Assembly: GCA_038230895.1 (NCBI GenBank)
Contig: JBBRMJ010000001.1
Coordinates: 62,001-126,000 of the forward strand
DNA from: JAJXTN01 sp038230895
Lineage (GTDB): Bacteria; Patescibacteriota; Saccharimonadia; Saccharimonadales; UBA4665
Length of the DNA stretch: 64,000 nucleotides
Direction: 5' to 3'
Shown: positions 44,001 to 52,903 of the stretch, piece after piece
How the letters are laid out: each line of letters opens with the position of its first letter
Position numbering within the stretch: the first letter of the stretch is position 1
Translations under genes and position numbers: made by a program
The notes under the pieces: generated by a model
Database searches by the model: none
What the model saw: only the letters and a program-made list of their open reading frames with translations
What the model was told of the DNA's origin: nothing

Positions 44001-45491
44001 ATGATTACATCTCGCGCCGCTGCCATTATTAAATCAAGCCTAGTAATCGTTCTCGTATGTAGCGCACTAGGTGGAGCCATTGCCAATAGTTCGGCTGCGA
44101 CCATTGTCGTGCCAGTGCCAGCGCCGTCATTCACTAATAGTACGCAAACTGCAGCTGTCGTTGCCACCACTTTTGGCGTCATAGCGGGTAGCACCAATTA
44201 TCCTGATCCAACACGTCCCGAGGAAATCAATGGCCGGGTCGTAACCAATCAACCACAAGCAGTGCGCGTCATTTCGTCACTTGGTGATAGTGGCTGGGTC
44301 GACACGACTATGGGTTGGAACTTCGCTAATCCCCTGAATATTGCCAGCGTCCACTTTGGTATGGGCATCAACGCGCGTGATCAGCAATTGTCACTTCGTA
44401 TTTATTTGGCTCCGTCCGGTAGTGCACCAGACATTACTGATACCTATCCGCTTGCCACGACCGTAACCTACAATGCCCTCCCCGGCCAAGCCTCTGCCTA
44501 TGTTATTGATGGTGGCGCATGCTCACAAGTTGCCCAAATTGGACAGCCAAACCGCCCTCTTAACACAATCAAACAAGTTATTGCCGACAATCCGAACATG
44601 TTTGTCCACATGGGTGACACCACCTATGTAGATACTTGGAAGAATATCACACAAGGCGTCGGTGACGATCCAGCGACTTACAGCAAGTTCGCTTTTGGCG
44701 CACGTTCGTTCTACGCCCAACCAGATATCAATGCTTTGTTTAGCAAAGTTCTTGCTCGCGTGGTACTCGACGATCACGATACCGGTCCTGACAATGACTA
44801 TGCCACCAACGTCTATCCGTCGGCACGACAGGTGTACACCGATGCCTTCGCCACCAATTTCAATAACTCCCAATTTGATATCAATAGCCTGCTCGCCCCC
44901 GCGTCAGTCAATTACGACACTTTTTACCTCGGCAGCAAGACACAGGCTTGGGTACTCGACAACCGCCTCTGGGCCGACCATCCTGGCACTAAACCCAACG
45001 GTCAAACCTACGCCAGCCAGCTTGGGCTCTATCAACTGAATTGGCTGAGGAACACCTTGGCAGCCTCGACCAAACCGATCAAGATTATCTACTCCCCTCG
45101 TTCTTTCACGCAGAGCTACCAAGGCGGTGAGCAAAAAGATATCTTGGCCGTCATGAAAGCTTCGCTGGTGGCAAATCCTAACAGTCGCATCATCATCGTG
45201 AGTGGTGATACCCATGCTGCCGCTGTCTGGCAGATCAGTGATCCACGCATCCAAGAATACCTGAGCGGACCGCTGTTCAACACGACCAAGCACAGTGTTC
45301 ATGCCCTCTCCACCTGGCAGATCAATGCCGGCTACGTGGCCCTCTACAATGACGATGGTGGCATTGATGGTCGCGCCCTCTACAACGTTTACAACCGCAT
45401 CGCTGTCGACGAAGCCACTGGCAATCTAACCGTTAACATCGTTGCCGAAGACGGCACGGTTATCTACGGCCAAACCTTCACCGGTTTGTAA
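44001..45491 (+). CDS. Exported PhoD-like metallophosphatase
   Basis: 496 residues. The signal peptide spans about 10-33. An N-terminal beta domain precedes the PhoD-type catalytic region with MFVHMGDTTYVDTW, VVLDDHDTGPDNDY, and IIIVSGDTHAAAVWQI, which provide the usual Asp/His metal ligands. Family members are phosphodiesterases/alkaline phosphatases that release phosphate from esters. It could supply phosphate or degrade nucleotides or lipids outside the cell. A GAGGA site lies ten bases before the ATG. Confidence 0.85.
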   Translation: MITSRAAAIIKSSLVIVLVCSALGGAIANSSAATIVVPVPAPSFTNSTQTAAVVATTFGVIAGSTNYPDPTRPEEINGRVVTNQPQAVRVISSLGDSGWVDTTMGWNFANPLNIASVHFGMGINARDQQLSLRIYLAPSGSAPDITDTYPLATTVTYNALPGQASAYVIDGGACSQVAQIGQPNRPLNTIKQVIADNPNMFVHMGDTTYVDTWKNITQGVGDDPATYSKFAFGARSFYAQPDINALFSKVLARVVLDDHDTGPDNDYATNVYPSARQVYTDAFATNFNNSQFDINSLLAPASVNYDTFYLGSKTQAWVLDNRLWADHPGTKPNGQTYASQLGLYQLNWLRNTLAASTKPIKIIYSPRSFTQSYQGGEQKDILAVMKASLVANPNSRIIIVSGDTHAAAVWQISDPRIQEYLSGPLFNTTKHSVHALSTWQINAGYVALYNDDGGIDGRALYNVYNRIAVDEATGNLTVNIVAEDGTVIYGQTFTGL

Positions 45492-45532
45492 ATCTTCCTC
45501 CAATAGAAATCAAAAGGGATTCAGAACAAATA

Positions 45533-46246
45533 TTAGCAAGCGACGTCTTGGTCGAGTTTGCTTTGTCGGCTTTTGTACTGCATCAGTAGGCTGGGACCGC
45601 CAGTGAATTGGTGACCAGTGCAGTAGGTTTGAGCTTGTTTCGCGGAGGTCCATGTGGTCGCACCCCAGCTTGGCCAATTGTTCTGCCAGCTGCCGGTTAT
45701 ACTTTGCCATTGAGCGCTGGTGCTATAAACACCGACGGTCGTCGCGCCACTGGCCGATAACGCATCAAATTCACCCTGCAAACTTTTTTGATTCTGCACG
45801 CTGTCTTGATTCCAGGTGTTCGATGTCTCTACGTCTAACCACCACTTGCTACTGCTCAATGCTTGAGAGCTGGCATAACTTAGTGCGTCTCGAGCGGCGT
45901 TATAACCATAATTGTAGGCAGCGCAGTACACATCGCCGTTACAGCCCACCTGTGCTTGCGTGTAATAGCTGGAGGTTGAACTGGCGTTCAAGCCGGTATT
46001 AACATAGAGACTCAAGTCTGTGAAATGGCTTGCTTCGGCAGCTGCACAACTATTATGACCATAAACAATACCGTTTGTGACACCCACGATTCCAAAACTT
46101 ACTGCAGGAATACTAGCGGAACAATTTGGATAACTAACATCGACGCCGGTACTACCCGTGGCATAGACACTTGAAGCGAGCGCTCCTTGTGTAAACAGCA
46201 CTGATACAGCCGCAATAACTCCGATAAATGATAAGATTTTCTTCAA
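45533..46246 (-). CDS. Exported GH25-like (DUF1906-type) glycosidase-fold protein
   Basis: 237 residues with a signal peptide (about 5-24). The barrel strands read STGVDVSYPNC, FGIVGVTNGI, LSLYVNTGL, SSKWWLDVETSNTW and VGVYSTSAQW, ending LLMQYKSRQSKLDQDVAC. This is the layout of GH25 muramidase-like/Rv2525c-like proteins, with candidate acids in GVDVS and WLDVET. Cys pairs may form disulfides. Probably acts on the wall or envelope glycans. Confidence 0.82.
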   Translation of the reverse strand: MKKILSFIGVIAAVSVLFTQGALASSVYATGSTGVDVSYPNCSASIPAVSFGIVGVTNGIVYGHNSCAAAEASHFTDLSLYVNTGLNASSTSSYYTQAQVGCNGDVYCAAYNYGYNAARDALSYASSQALSSSKWWLDVETSNTWNQDSVQNQKSLQGEFDALSASGATTVGVYSTSAQWQSITGSWQNNWPSWGATTWTSAKQAQTYCTGHQFTGGPSLLMQYKSRQSKLDQDVAC

Positions 46247-46357
46247 TTTTTACTCCAAACTTTATACGTCTAGTATACATTGTTTGGTTCATATCCTTAT
46301 CAACGCCGATAACAACCCCGTCATCCTAGGACGCGTCTACATAAAGATTTATACCAT

Positions 46358-46384
46358 GAAAAAAGCCCAACCAAACGGTCGGGC
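46358..46384 (-). terminator. Rho-independent terminator of tmRNA
   Basis: GCCCAACC/GGTCGGGC stem (46365-46384, one wobble, loop AAAC) with a run of T on the minus strand right after it. Confidence 0.85.
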
Positions 46385-46392
46385 ACTTTTCT

Positions 46393-46776
46393 TGGTGGAG
46401 CTGGTGGGTACTGCCCCCACGTCCGCCGGTTTATCTTGGTTAGTCATCTACAGGCATAGTTCGTTTTGTTGTCTTGAGGAATGAGTATCGAAACGAACAA
46501 ACATCTCATTCCAGCAATCCTGATCTTAGCAAATAGCTCAGATGGCACTACTTGAGCATCCAGAAATATAGCGCGCCTTTGCATTATCTGGCGTCACACG
46601 CGGCGCGGCGATAGTAATTAAACTAAAGCTGGTGCGAATGCCAAACGCTGTCCGAGGACTTTGTTCACTGCATCGCTAATAGAAGTTTTTGCATCTATTG
46701 TAGTTTGCCTATACGCTGACAAGCGACCTGCTGATCTAACCGATAAAGTCCAACGTCGAGCTTAAAATTCAGCCCC
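46393..46776 (-). ncRNA. ssrA: Transfer-messenger RNA (tmRNA)
   Basis: Rescues stalled ribosomes and tags the product for degradation. 384 nt. The 5' end GGGGCTG pairs with CAGCTCC next to the encoded ACCA 3' end (one G-U). The tRNA-like T arm is GTGGG-GGCAGTA-CCCAC, whose loop is unlike the standard TTCRANN. The resume codon GCA (46690-46692) follows ATAGAT, and the tag reads for 24 codons to TAA (46618-46620): it starts AKTSISDAVNKV and ends LAFAPALV, a hydrophobic end suited to proteases. Pseudoknot-rich sequence follows. Confidence 0.9.
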
Positions 46777-46784
46777 GTGAACTT

Positions 46785-46793
46785 ATTATATCA
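46785..46793 (-). promoter_or_regulatory. Extended -10 of tmRNA promoter
   Basis: TGATATAAT on the minus strand (TATAAT at 46785-46790 with TG one base upstream) ends nine bases before the mature 5' end. The -35 region is weak (ATGCTT). Confidence 0.65.
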
Positions 46794-46820
46794 CTTTTAC
46801 GCAAATTAAGCATTAGTTTT

Positions 46821-47285
46821 TTATAAGCCGAGGGGATGGTCGCAGGCGCCGAGTTTACCTGGGCGGCAGACAATGTGGTGCAAGTTTTGTAGGCCGGCGA
46901 TGAGCTGCAACAAGTGATCTTCGCCGAGGCTGGCGTATTCTGGGCCAAAGCTACGGCGGATAATGGACGTCGCGGCTTCAGTAACTTGCATGCCGAGAGT
47001 GGTTGGCGCAGTGATGTGTTTGCGGCGATTCTGGGGATCGGGGCGAGCGTTCAGTAGTCCTTTAGCTTGTAATAATTTAATCTGGCGGCTGATGCTGGCT
47101 TCAGTTTGGCCGAGGCTATCAGCGATGGTTTTCTGCTGAACACGCGGGTTCCATTCCAGCACCATCAATATTTTGTACTGACTAACACCAATGCCTAGCT
47201 GTTCTTGTAGCACTTGGTCGGACTGCTTGCTCATCACAGAAGCCAGGTGTTCAACCAGATAGGCAAGATTGTTGGTGGGACCCAT
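46821..47285 (-). CDS. MarR-family transcriptional regulator
   Basis: 154 residues: an N-terminal dimer helix, a winged helix core (GVSQYKILMVLEWNPRVQQK, TIADSLGQTEASISRQIKLL, QAKGLLNARPDPQNRRKHIT with the Asp-Arg of the wing), and a C-terminal helical pair. No ligand-binding cysteines in the core; two Cys in the tail (CRPGKLGACDH). The regulated gene is not clear; it lies downstream of ksgA. Confidence 0.9.
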   Translation of the reverse strand: MGPTNNLAYLVEHLASVMSKQSDQVLQEQLGIGVSQYKILMVLEWNPRVQQKTIADSLGQTEASISRQIKLLQAKGLLNARPDPQNRRKHITAPTTLGMQVTEAATSIIRRSFGPEYASLGEDHLLQLIAGLQNLHHIVCRPGKLGACDHPLGL

Positions 47286-47317
47286 GACTACTACTGTAAT
47301 CCGGGACTCTTAACACG

Positions 47318-48097
47318 TCAAGCGTTTGCCTGGTAGAGCTGATGCCACTCATCAAGGGATAAAGTTTGGGCGCGGCGCGCAGGATCGATACCGGCAGTTT
47401 CACAAATTGTTTTTATCGTGGTCTTGTCGAGTTGCAGTCCACCGCTCAGACTATTTAAGAGCGTCTTGCGGCGTTGGCTAAAGCCGGCTTTGACCAGCTG
47501 GAAGAAGCGTTTCGGTTCGACGTCATGGAACAGTAGAATTGGGCGTCGCTGCATGATCAAGACTTGGGAATCTACTTTCGGTGGGGGTGTGAATAGCTCT
47601 GCTGGCACGATATTGCCCACCTCGACCTGCCAATAGTACTGCGCCGTGACGCTGAGGATGGACATCGCTCCCGGCTCAGCAGCTACCCGCTCGGCAACTT
47701 CCTTTTGGACTAACAGCACGGCGACAGTCGGTGGATTCGCTGTCTCGCTTAACGTTCGAATCAAATTACTGGTGAGGTAATACGGGATGTTGGCTACTAA
47801 TTTATAGCCGGTTGGCAACTGGGTGAAATCGAAGCGCAGAATATCCTCAATCACCACTGACAGGTTCTTCGCAGGCACACGCTGCGGCAATTGCTTGGCC
47901 AATATCTCATCAAACTCGACAGCGATGACCTGCTTCGCTTGTTCGACGAGAACTGACGTCAGCGTACCGAGACCTGGACCTATCTCCAGCACAGTATCGG
48001 TCGCGCTTATTTCAGCGCTGGCGGCAATGTCCTCCAACACTTGCTGATCATGGAGCCAGTGCTGTCCGAGTGATTTCTTCGGGGTAATCTCATTCAT
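47318..48097 (-). CDS. rsmA: 16S rRNA dimethyladenosine transferase
   Basis: Also called KsgA; dimethylates two adjacent adenines of helix 45 in 16S rRNA. 259 residues: LGQHWLHDQQVLEDI start, SAM motif VLEIGPGLGTLT, catalytic NIPYYLTS, and a C-terminal helical domain with AGFSQRRKTLLNSL. Length is normal. Confidence 0.96.
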   Translation of the reverse strand: MNEITPKKSLGQHWLHDQQVLEDIAASAEISATDTVLEIGPGLGTLTSVLVEQAKQVIAVEFDEILAKQLPQRVPAKNLSVVIEDILRFDFTQLPTGYKLVANIPYYLTSNLIRTLSETANPPTVAVLLVQKEVAERVAAEPGAMSILSVTAQYYWQVEVGNIVPAELFTPPPKVDSQVLIMQRRPILLFHDVEPKRFFQLVKAGFSQRRKTLLNSLSGGLQLDKTTIKTICETAGIDPARRAQTLSLDEWHQLYQANA

Positions 48098-48100
48098 AAA

Positions 48101-48223
48101 TGACTTTCATAGTATGGTGCAGTTTGTGATGAAATGCGAGCACCGGAATGAAGACGTACTGCAAGGTACGGCGTAATGAGGAGTGGAGGATTTCGCGCAA
48201 AATGTGCCGGACTATGGAAGTCA
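48101..48223. repeat. Structured palindromic element, copy B
   Basis: Outer 13-bp stem TGACTTTCATAGT (48101-48113) with ACTATGGAAGTCA (48211-48223), one G-T pair. Inside are the same blocks as copy A: GTGCAGTTTG (48117-48126), CAAAATGTGC (48198-48207), CGAGCACCG, and the hairpin CGTAC/GTACG at 48155-48170; a GAAAT/ATTTC helix takes the place of AAACC/GGTTT. It begins four bases past the stop of the RpfB-like gene. Confidence 0.7.
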
Positions 48224-48226
48224 TCA

Positions 48227-49546
48227 TCACCAATTGTGGTAAGAAAGCCAGTGCGAATAAGCATTGGCCCAGCCGCCGTAACGTGAGGCGGCGTAGCCCG
48301 AGCACCAACGTAATTGCGTGACTGGGTTAGTTGCCCAGTCGGCACCGGCACTCGCCATTTTACTACCGGGGGTTGATTGGCAAAGACCGTAACCACCAGT
48401 CGAGGGCACAAAGCCGGCGTATGGCGGGCAGCCACCGTATTGGCCTTGGGCTTTTGTCGGGCACCAGCCGGATTCGTGGCTGACGATATAATCAACGGCG
48501 TTGTAATCGTTGGGGGAAATGCCCGCCAAGGCCATATCGCCCTTGATACCACTCAGTGAAGTACCGATGACCACAATTTCGGTGACAGCCGCTTGGGTGA
48601 TAACAGTCTGAATCACCGTACGACCAACGACTTTGCCATTCTGTAACTCCACCTGATAGGTCGTGACTTTTTGGCCAGCTGAACCGACTTGGCGAACGGC
48701 GTTGGTGCCATAGGCCAGACTAGGATCTTGGATGGTTTGTATCGGCATGGGGATCATCTCGGCGACTGATTCAATCTTGGTGCCATGACGGACGATGAAC
48801 ACTTGTAAACCGGGACTGAGGGCTGTGCTGGGCGCGGGCATGACTTGGTCGTCTTTGGCGAGGGTAATACCCTTCTGCTTAATCATGGCGCCGACGGTTG
48901 CCGCATGCGTTCGTACTGCGAGTGGGGAACCATAGAGATTCAAATCTACCGGCACGGCACGGTTGATGATAACCTGCTCACCGATGCTGCCACTTGCTAA
49001 GAAATCTTGAGCAGGCGTGGTGGTAACGACATCCTCCGGGAACACCGAGCTGCCAGCCTGCTGAGCGATGGAACGTGGCGTGGTGGCGGCACTGTAGGTG
49101 AAACTTTTCTTGCTGCCATCGATAATTTCCACTGGTACGGCCCGGTAGATGTTGACACGAAAGGCATCTTGGTCGATCGCTGTATCGGCAGCCGGTTCAA
49201 CAACATCACCTTGCCGCAGCTGGATATCGAGTTTCTTCAGTAGACGTCCGACCGTCATTTCTCGGGTCGGTACAGTCTGGCGGACATGGTCATGAGAAAT
49301 AATAACAATCTTGGTATCTGGTACTACGGCTGAAGTACTGGTCTGGCGAACGAGGAAATATATAAGCCCTGTCAGCACGAGCAAACTGCCAATAGTGATA
49401 ATCGGCACCGCGTAGGGATGTCGACTCATCAGTTTCGCCTGACGGATATGGCGTGGCATACGCACCCGGCGATAACGGGCAAGCCTGATCTGTAAATTTT
49501 GAAATTTTTTCTGCATACCTGGTACAGACTGAGTGAAGTCAGCCAT
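48227..49546 (-). CDS. RpfB-like muralytic protein (DUF348-G5-lysozyme-like)
   Basis: 439 residues. A basic cytosolic start, one membrane helix (about 48-66), two DUF348-type repeats (KIVIISHDHVRQTVPTREMT; VIINRAVPVDLNLYGSPLAV), a G5 domain (ESVAEMIPMPIQTIQDPSLA) and a C-terminal lysozyme-like/resuscitation-factor domain follow. The latter has the catalytic Glu in VSHESGW, then GGYGLCQS and RYGGWANAYSHW. Peptidoglycan-cleaving lytic function is expected, outside the membrane. Confidence 0.93.
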   Translation of the reverse strand: MADFTQSVPGMQKKFQNLQIRLARYRRVRMPRHIRQAKLMSRHPYAVPIITIGSLLVLTGLIYFLVRQTSTSAVVPDTKIVIISHDHVRQTVPTREMTVGRLLKKLDIQLRQGDVVEPAADTAIDQDAFRVNIYRAVPVEIIDGSKKSFTYSAATTPRSIAQQAGSSVFPEDVVTTTPAQDFLASGSIGEQVIINRAVPVDLNLYGSPLAVRTHAATVGAMIKQKGITLAKDDQVMPAPSTALSPGLQVFIVRHGTKIESVAEMIPMPIQTIQDPSLAYGTNAVRQVGSAGQKVTTYQVELQNGKVVGRTVIQTVITQAAVTEIVVIGTSLSGIKGDMALAGISPNDYNAVDYIVSHESGWCPTKAQGQYGGCPPYAGFVPSTGGYGLCQSTPGSKMASAGADWATNPVTQLRWCSGYAASRYGGWANAYSHWLSYHNW

Positions 49547-49595
49547 GGGTAGCGCCCGCTCATCAAATCTGTTGTTCTATTGTACCAAACTCACC

Positions 49596-50054
49596 CTAGT
49601 CCAGCCAGCGGCCGAGGGCTGCCCGCAAGTCCGCCGTTGGTTGTGAGGCCCGCACTTCCTCGGCCGTCAGCCAGGCTAGATCGGTAATTTCAAAGGGCTG
49701 TGGTCGGAACGGCCGCTGGGCCGGTAACTTCGTTATGAACAGTTCGTAGGTGAAACGAAAGCCGTAGTCCGTGCCAGCGAACGTCCCAGTGGGTGCAAAT
49801 GAGACAGCGGGCAAGTCTAAGCCTGTTTCTTCCAGTAGTTCGCGGCGGGCGGCCGTGAGGGCAGTTTCGCGGCGATGACGACCGCCACCCGGTAAGGCCC
49901 AGTCACGATTACTTAACCAACCTTTGGTGAACAGTATCTGGCCGCGGTGCATAACGATGATTCGGGTGCGTCGACTATTGTGGAGATAGAGCCAGGTTGC
50001 TGGCCAGGTGAGCCAAAACAGCACACGCCCCGTTGTTAACCAAACCGCGTTCAT
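49596..50054 (-). CDS. NUDIX hydrolase
   Basis: 152 residues. The Nudix box is GRHRRETALTAARRELLEET followed by GL, with all acidic ligands. A hydrophobic N-terminal segment (TGRVLFWLTWPATWLYL) may attach it to the membrane. Family role: hydrolysis of nucleoside diphosphates linked to another group. Overlaps the helicase gene by ATGA. Confidence 0.92.
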   Translation of the reverse strand: MNAVWLTTGRVLFWLTWPATWLYLHNSRRTRIIVMHRGQILFTKGWLSNRDWALPGGGRHRRETALTAARRELLEETGLDLPAVSFAPTGTFAGTDYGFRFTYELFITKLPAQRPFRPQPFEITDLAWLTAEEVRASQPTADLRAALGRWLD

Positions 50055-52213
50055 ATTTTTTCCAACGGTGCGAAACTAATATTCAGTTTGCGGGCGCCCT
50101 TGCCTTTAAAATATATGACTGCCGTGTCACCCTCGATTTCCATAACTGTCCCCTCACCGAAGACCTGATGCCGGACACCATCACCCTCATTGAGCTCCGG
50201 GACGTAGCGTGGTTCGTTGCTCACTGGGATGCTCGGTGATGCGTTGCCCAGGCTGGTCTCAAATAAGCCAACACTGGGGCCAAAGTCCGAACCAACTGCC
50301 TGCGAATCGCCACCAATTTCCGACAGGAAGCGTGAGGGCGGATTGTGCTGCAGGCCACCGTATAGTAAGCGGCTTGAGGCGTGGATCAGATAGAGCTCCT
50401 GTCGAGCTCGAGTCATACCGACGTAACACAGCCGCCGCTCTTCTTCCATTTCGCTCTGATCGTATAATGCCCGAGAGTGGGGGAAGATTGATTCTTCGAG
50501 GCCAGTCATAAATACCACTGGGAATTCCAGCCCTTTGGCGGCGTGAAGGGTCATCAATGTCACCGCGTCACCATCGAAGTTGGCACTGTCCAGATCGCTG
50601 ACCAGCGCCACTTCTTCGAGGAAACCAGCCAGACCAGCTTCCTGATACTCCTGCGCAACACTGAGCAGCTCCTTGACGTTTTCCTGGCGGGCTTCACCCT
50701 GGGGCGTGCCATCATTCAGAAAATGCAGATAATCGATGCGGCGCAGTAACGAGTCAATCAGTCCACTGACGCTGGCGTTGGCCATGACAAGGCGCAAGCT
50801 ATCAAGGATGTCGCCGAGTTCACTGAGACTTTTGCGGGCTTTAGGCGTCAATTCGGCACAACTATCGGCCTCTCTGAGAGCCTGGGCCAAGGTGACCTCA
50901 CGGCTAAACTGCCAGGCAAAGAAGTTCTGCAGCGACTTTGTTCCGACGCCGCGAGCCGGTATATTGACGATACGTTCAAAACTCACGCGGTCTTCGGGCT
51001 GAAAAATCAATCGCAGATAGGCCATCAGGTCTTTAATTTCCTTCCGGTCATAGAAACGCACCCCACCGACCACTCGATACGGGATACCATAATGCACAAA
51101 GGCTTCTTCGATGGAGCGACTCTGGGCATTAGTACGATACAGCACTGCGTAATCACGGTAATGGTGGTGACCGGTGTCCAGGCCATTGCGGATCCGCCGG
51201 ATGATAGCCTCACCCTCAGCCCGTTCATTCCCGACTTGTAATAATTGCACGGGCAAACCATTGCCAGCGTCAGTCCAGAGCCGTTTGTCACTACGCTGAG
51301 CATTCTTGGTAATCACGGCGTGGGCCGCATCGAGGATATGCTTGGTACTGCGGTAGTTCTGCTCCAATTTGATGATGGTGCAATCTTTGTAATCTTTCTC
51401 AAAATTGAGGATGTTGCGGAAATCTGCTCCCCGCCAGCTGTAAATACTTTGCCAATCATCACCCACCACCGCAATATTCCGCAGCCCATTAGTTAACATG
51501 TTAACCAATTGGTACTGGGCAGCGTTGGTATCTTGATACTCATCGATCATGATGTATTTGAATTGCTCGCGCCACTTTTTGCGAATCTCCGGCTGGGACT
51601 TCAATAACTCGGCAGTTCGGTTGATCAGATCGTCAAAATCCAGCGCTGCCGCATCGTGTAAGGCTTTCTGGTAGAGGGGGAAGATCTGGGCAGCGGTTTT
51701 TTGCGCGGGGCTACTGGCATTACTGGCGTACTCGGCTGGACTGAGCATCTCATTCTTGGCACTGCTAATCAGCCCGGAAATAACCCGAGGTGGAAAGGCC
51801 TTCTCATCAATCATCAGCCGTTTACTCACCTGTTTTACGGCTGCCTGTCGATCGCTCTCATCGAAGATAACAAAACTGCGACTGATGCCGATGTGTTCGC
51901 CGTCCTGACGTAACAAACGCACGCAGATACCATGAAACGTACCCATATACGGCATAAAGCCACGATTGTCAGCATTGGCACCGAGGAGTTCAGCCACCCG
52001 CAGCCGCATCTCCTTGGCAGCCTTGTTAGTAAACGTGACGGCCAGGATATTGAAGGGCGTCGCCCGTTTGGTAGCAATCAGATAAGCAATGCGATGCGTC
52101 AGGGTTTTGGTTTTACCCGAACCCGCACCGGCCTGAATCAATAGCGGGCCTTCAGTGGTCTCGACGGCACGACGCTGCTCAGGATTGAGCCCAGTTAATA
52201 AGTCCTCTAACAC
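50051..52213 (-). CDS. pcrA: UvrD/PcrA-type DNA helicase
   Basis: Superfamily 1A 3'-5' helicase in repair and replication. 720 residues with Walker A AGAGSGKTKTLTHR, motif II DEYQDTN, motif III GDDWQSIYSWRGAD, motif IV, and motifs V-VI LHAAKGLEFPVVF and YVGMTRARQELYL. A short C-terminal Tudor-like domain (VRHQVFGEGTVMEIEGDTAV) is typical of PcrA/UvrD. Confidence 0.95.
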   Translation of the reverse strand: MLEDLLTGLNPEQRRAVETTEGPLLIQAGAGSGKTKTLTHRIAYLIATKRATPFNILAVTFTNKAAKEMRLRVAELLGANADNRGFMPYMGTFHGICVRLLRQDGEHIGISRSFVIFDESDRQAAVKQVSKRLMIDEKAFPPRVISGLISSAKNEMLSPAEYASNASSPAQKTAAQIFPLYQKALHDAAALDFDDLINRTAELLKSQPEIRKKWREQFKYIMIDEYQDTNAAQYQLVNMLTNGLRNIAVVGDDWQSIYSWRGADFRNILNFEKDYKDCTIIKLEQNYRSTKHILDAAHAVITKNAQRSDKRLWTDAGNGLPVQLLQVGNERAEGEAIIRRIRNGLDTGHHHYRDYAVLYRTNAQSRSIEEAFVHYGIPYRVVGGVRFYDRKEIKDLMAYLRLIFQPEDRVSFERIVNIPARGVGTKSLQNFFAWQFSREVTLAQALREADSCAELTPKARKSLSELGDILDSLRLVMANASVSGLIDSLLRRIDYLHFLNDGTPQGEARQENVKELLSVAQEYQEAGLAGFLEEVALVSDLDSANFDGDAVTLMTLHAAKGLEFPVVFMTGLEESIFPHSRALYDQSEMEEERRLCYVGMTRARQELYLIHASSRLLYGGLQHNPPSRFLSEIGGDSQAVGSDFGPSVGLFETSLGNASPSIPVSNEPRYVPELNEGDGVRHQVFGEGTVMEIEGDTAVIYFKGKGARKLNISFAPLEKI

Positions 52214-52312
52214 CTTATTAGTCTAGCAAAAGCAGTCAGCCAAGTCTGTTGTAACTTAAATTTGGGCCAGGTGCTATAGCGGTTTAGATCGGGTTGCTGA
52301 AAGCGGGCTCGC

Positions 52313-52903
52313 CTAGTTAGAAAAGAAGTGCGTGATGGGCTTAACGCTGCCGACCTGTATGAGGCTGGCATCAAGGGCAATATCAACCCACGCCAGACCC
52401 AGCAGCAAGCTCAACAATATGCCCAGGACGACAAATCGTTTCGTGCGGCGCTGTTCCACGCTGTTAATTGGCAGGAAATACTGTTTGGCTTCAACCAGTT
52501 TCTGAATCTCAGCGTCATGTTTAGCCTGTTTATCTGCTTCGACTTCCTCTTGCTCGGCTGTTTGGGCGGCGGGGCTGGCATTTTCGTCTTGAGAGACTTG
52601 GTCATCGGCCAATTTTGGCTCCTCAGCTTGATGAGCTGACTTGACGGCATCACTGGCAGTCACCGCTTCGGCTGAGGGGTGCAAATCAGGTTTGGTACTC
52701 GGCTTGTCGAGAGCTGGAACTTCTTTTTCTGGTACGCCAGTGGCGGCAGCCGACGTCGCCTCATCGCTCACCATCATCGGATCTTTGAGGATAGGTCGGT
52801 TGGTGACTATCACCGGCTTTGAAGTGCCGCTGGGTGCAGTTTTACCAGGGTGGGACACGTCAATAATCGTTCTCGGACTCGCAGGCTTCTTGGCGTCAGT
52901 CAT
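52313..52903 (-). CDS. Tail-anchored-like protein with disordered N-terminus
   Basis: 196 residues from the ATG at 52903, which overlaps the end of tpiA; the frame is open to 52963 but that is inside tpiA. The first 130 residues are Pro/Ala/Asp/Glu-rich and probably disordered; one membrane helix follows a basic patch (RRTKRFVVLGILLSLLLGLA), with about 20 residues after it. Cotranscribed with tpiA. Family unknown. Confidence 0.7.
   Translation of the reverse strand: MTDAKKPASPRTIIDVSHPGKTAPSGTSKPVIVTNRPILKDPMMVSDEATSAAATGVPEKEVPALDKPSTKPDLHPSAEAVTASDAVKSAHQAEEPKLADDQVSQDENASPAAQTAEQEEVEADKQAKHDAEIQKLVEAKQYFLPINSVEQRRTKRFVVLGILLSLLLGLAWVDIALDASLIQVGSVKPITHFFSN

Noticed and set aside
46284..46484. 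66-codon plus-strand reading frame
   Set aside because: It lies on the opposite strand of the tmRNA and its terminator; no ribosome site and no protein-like composition.
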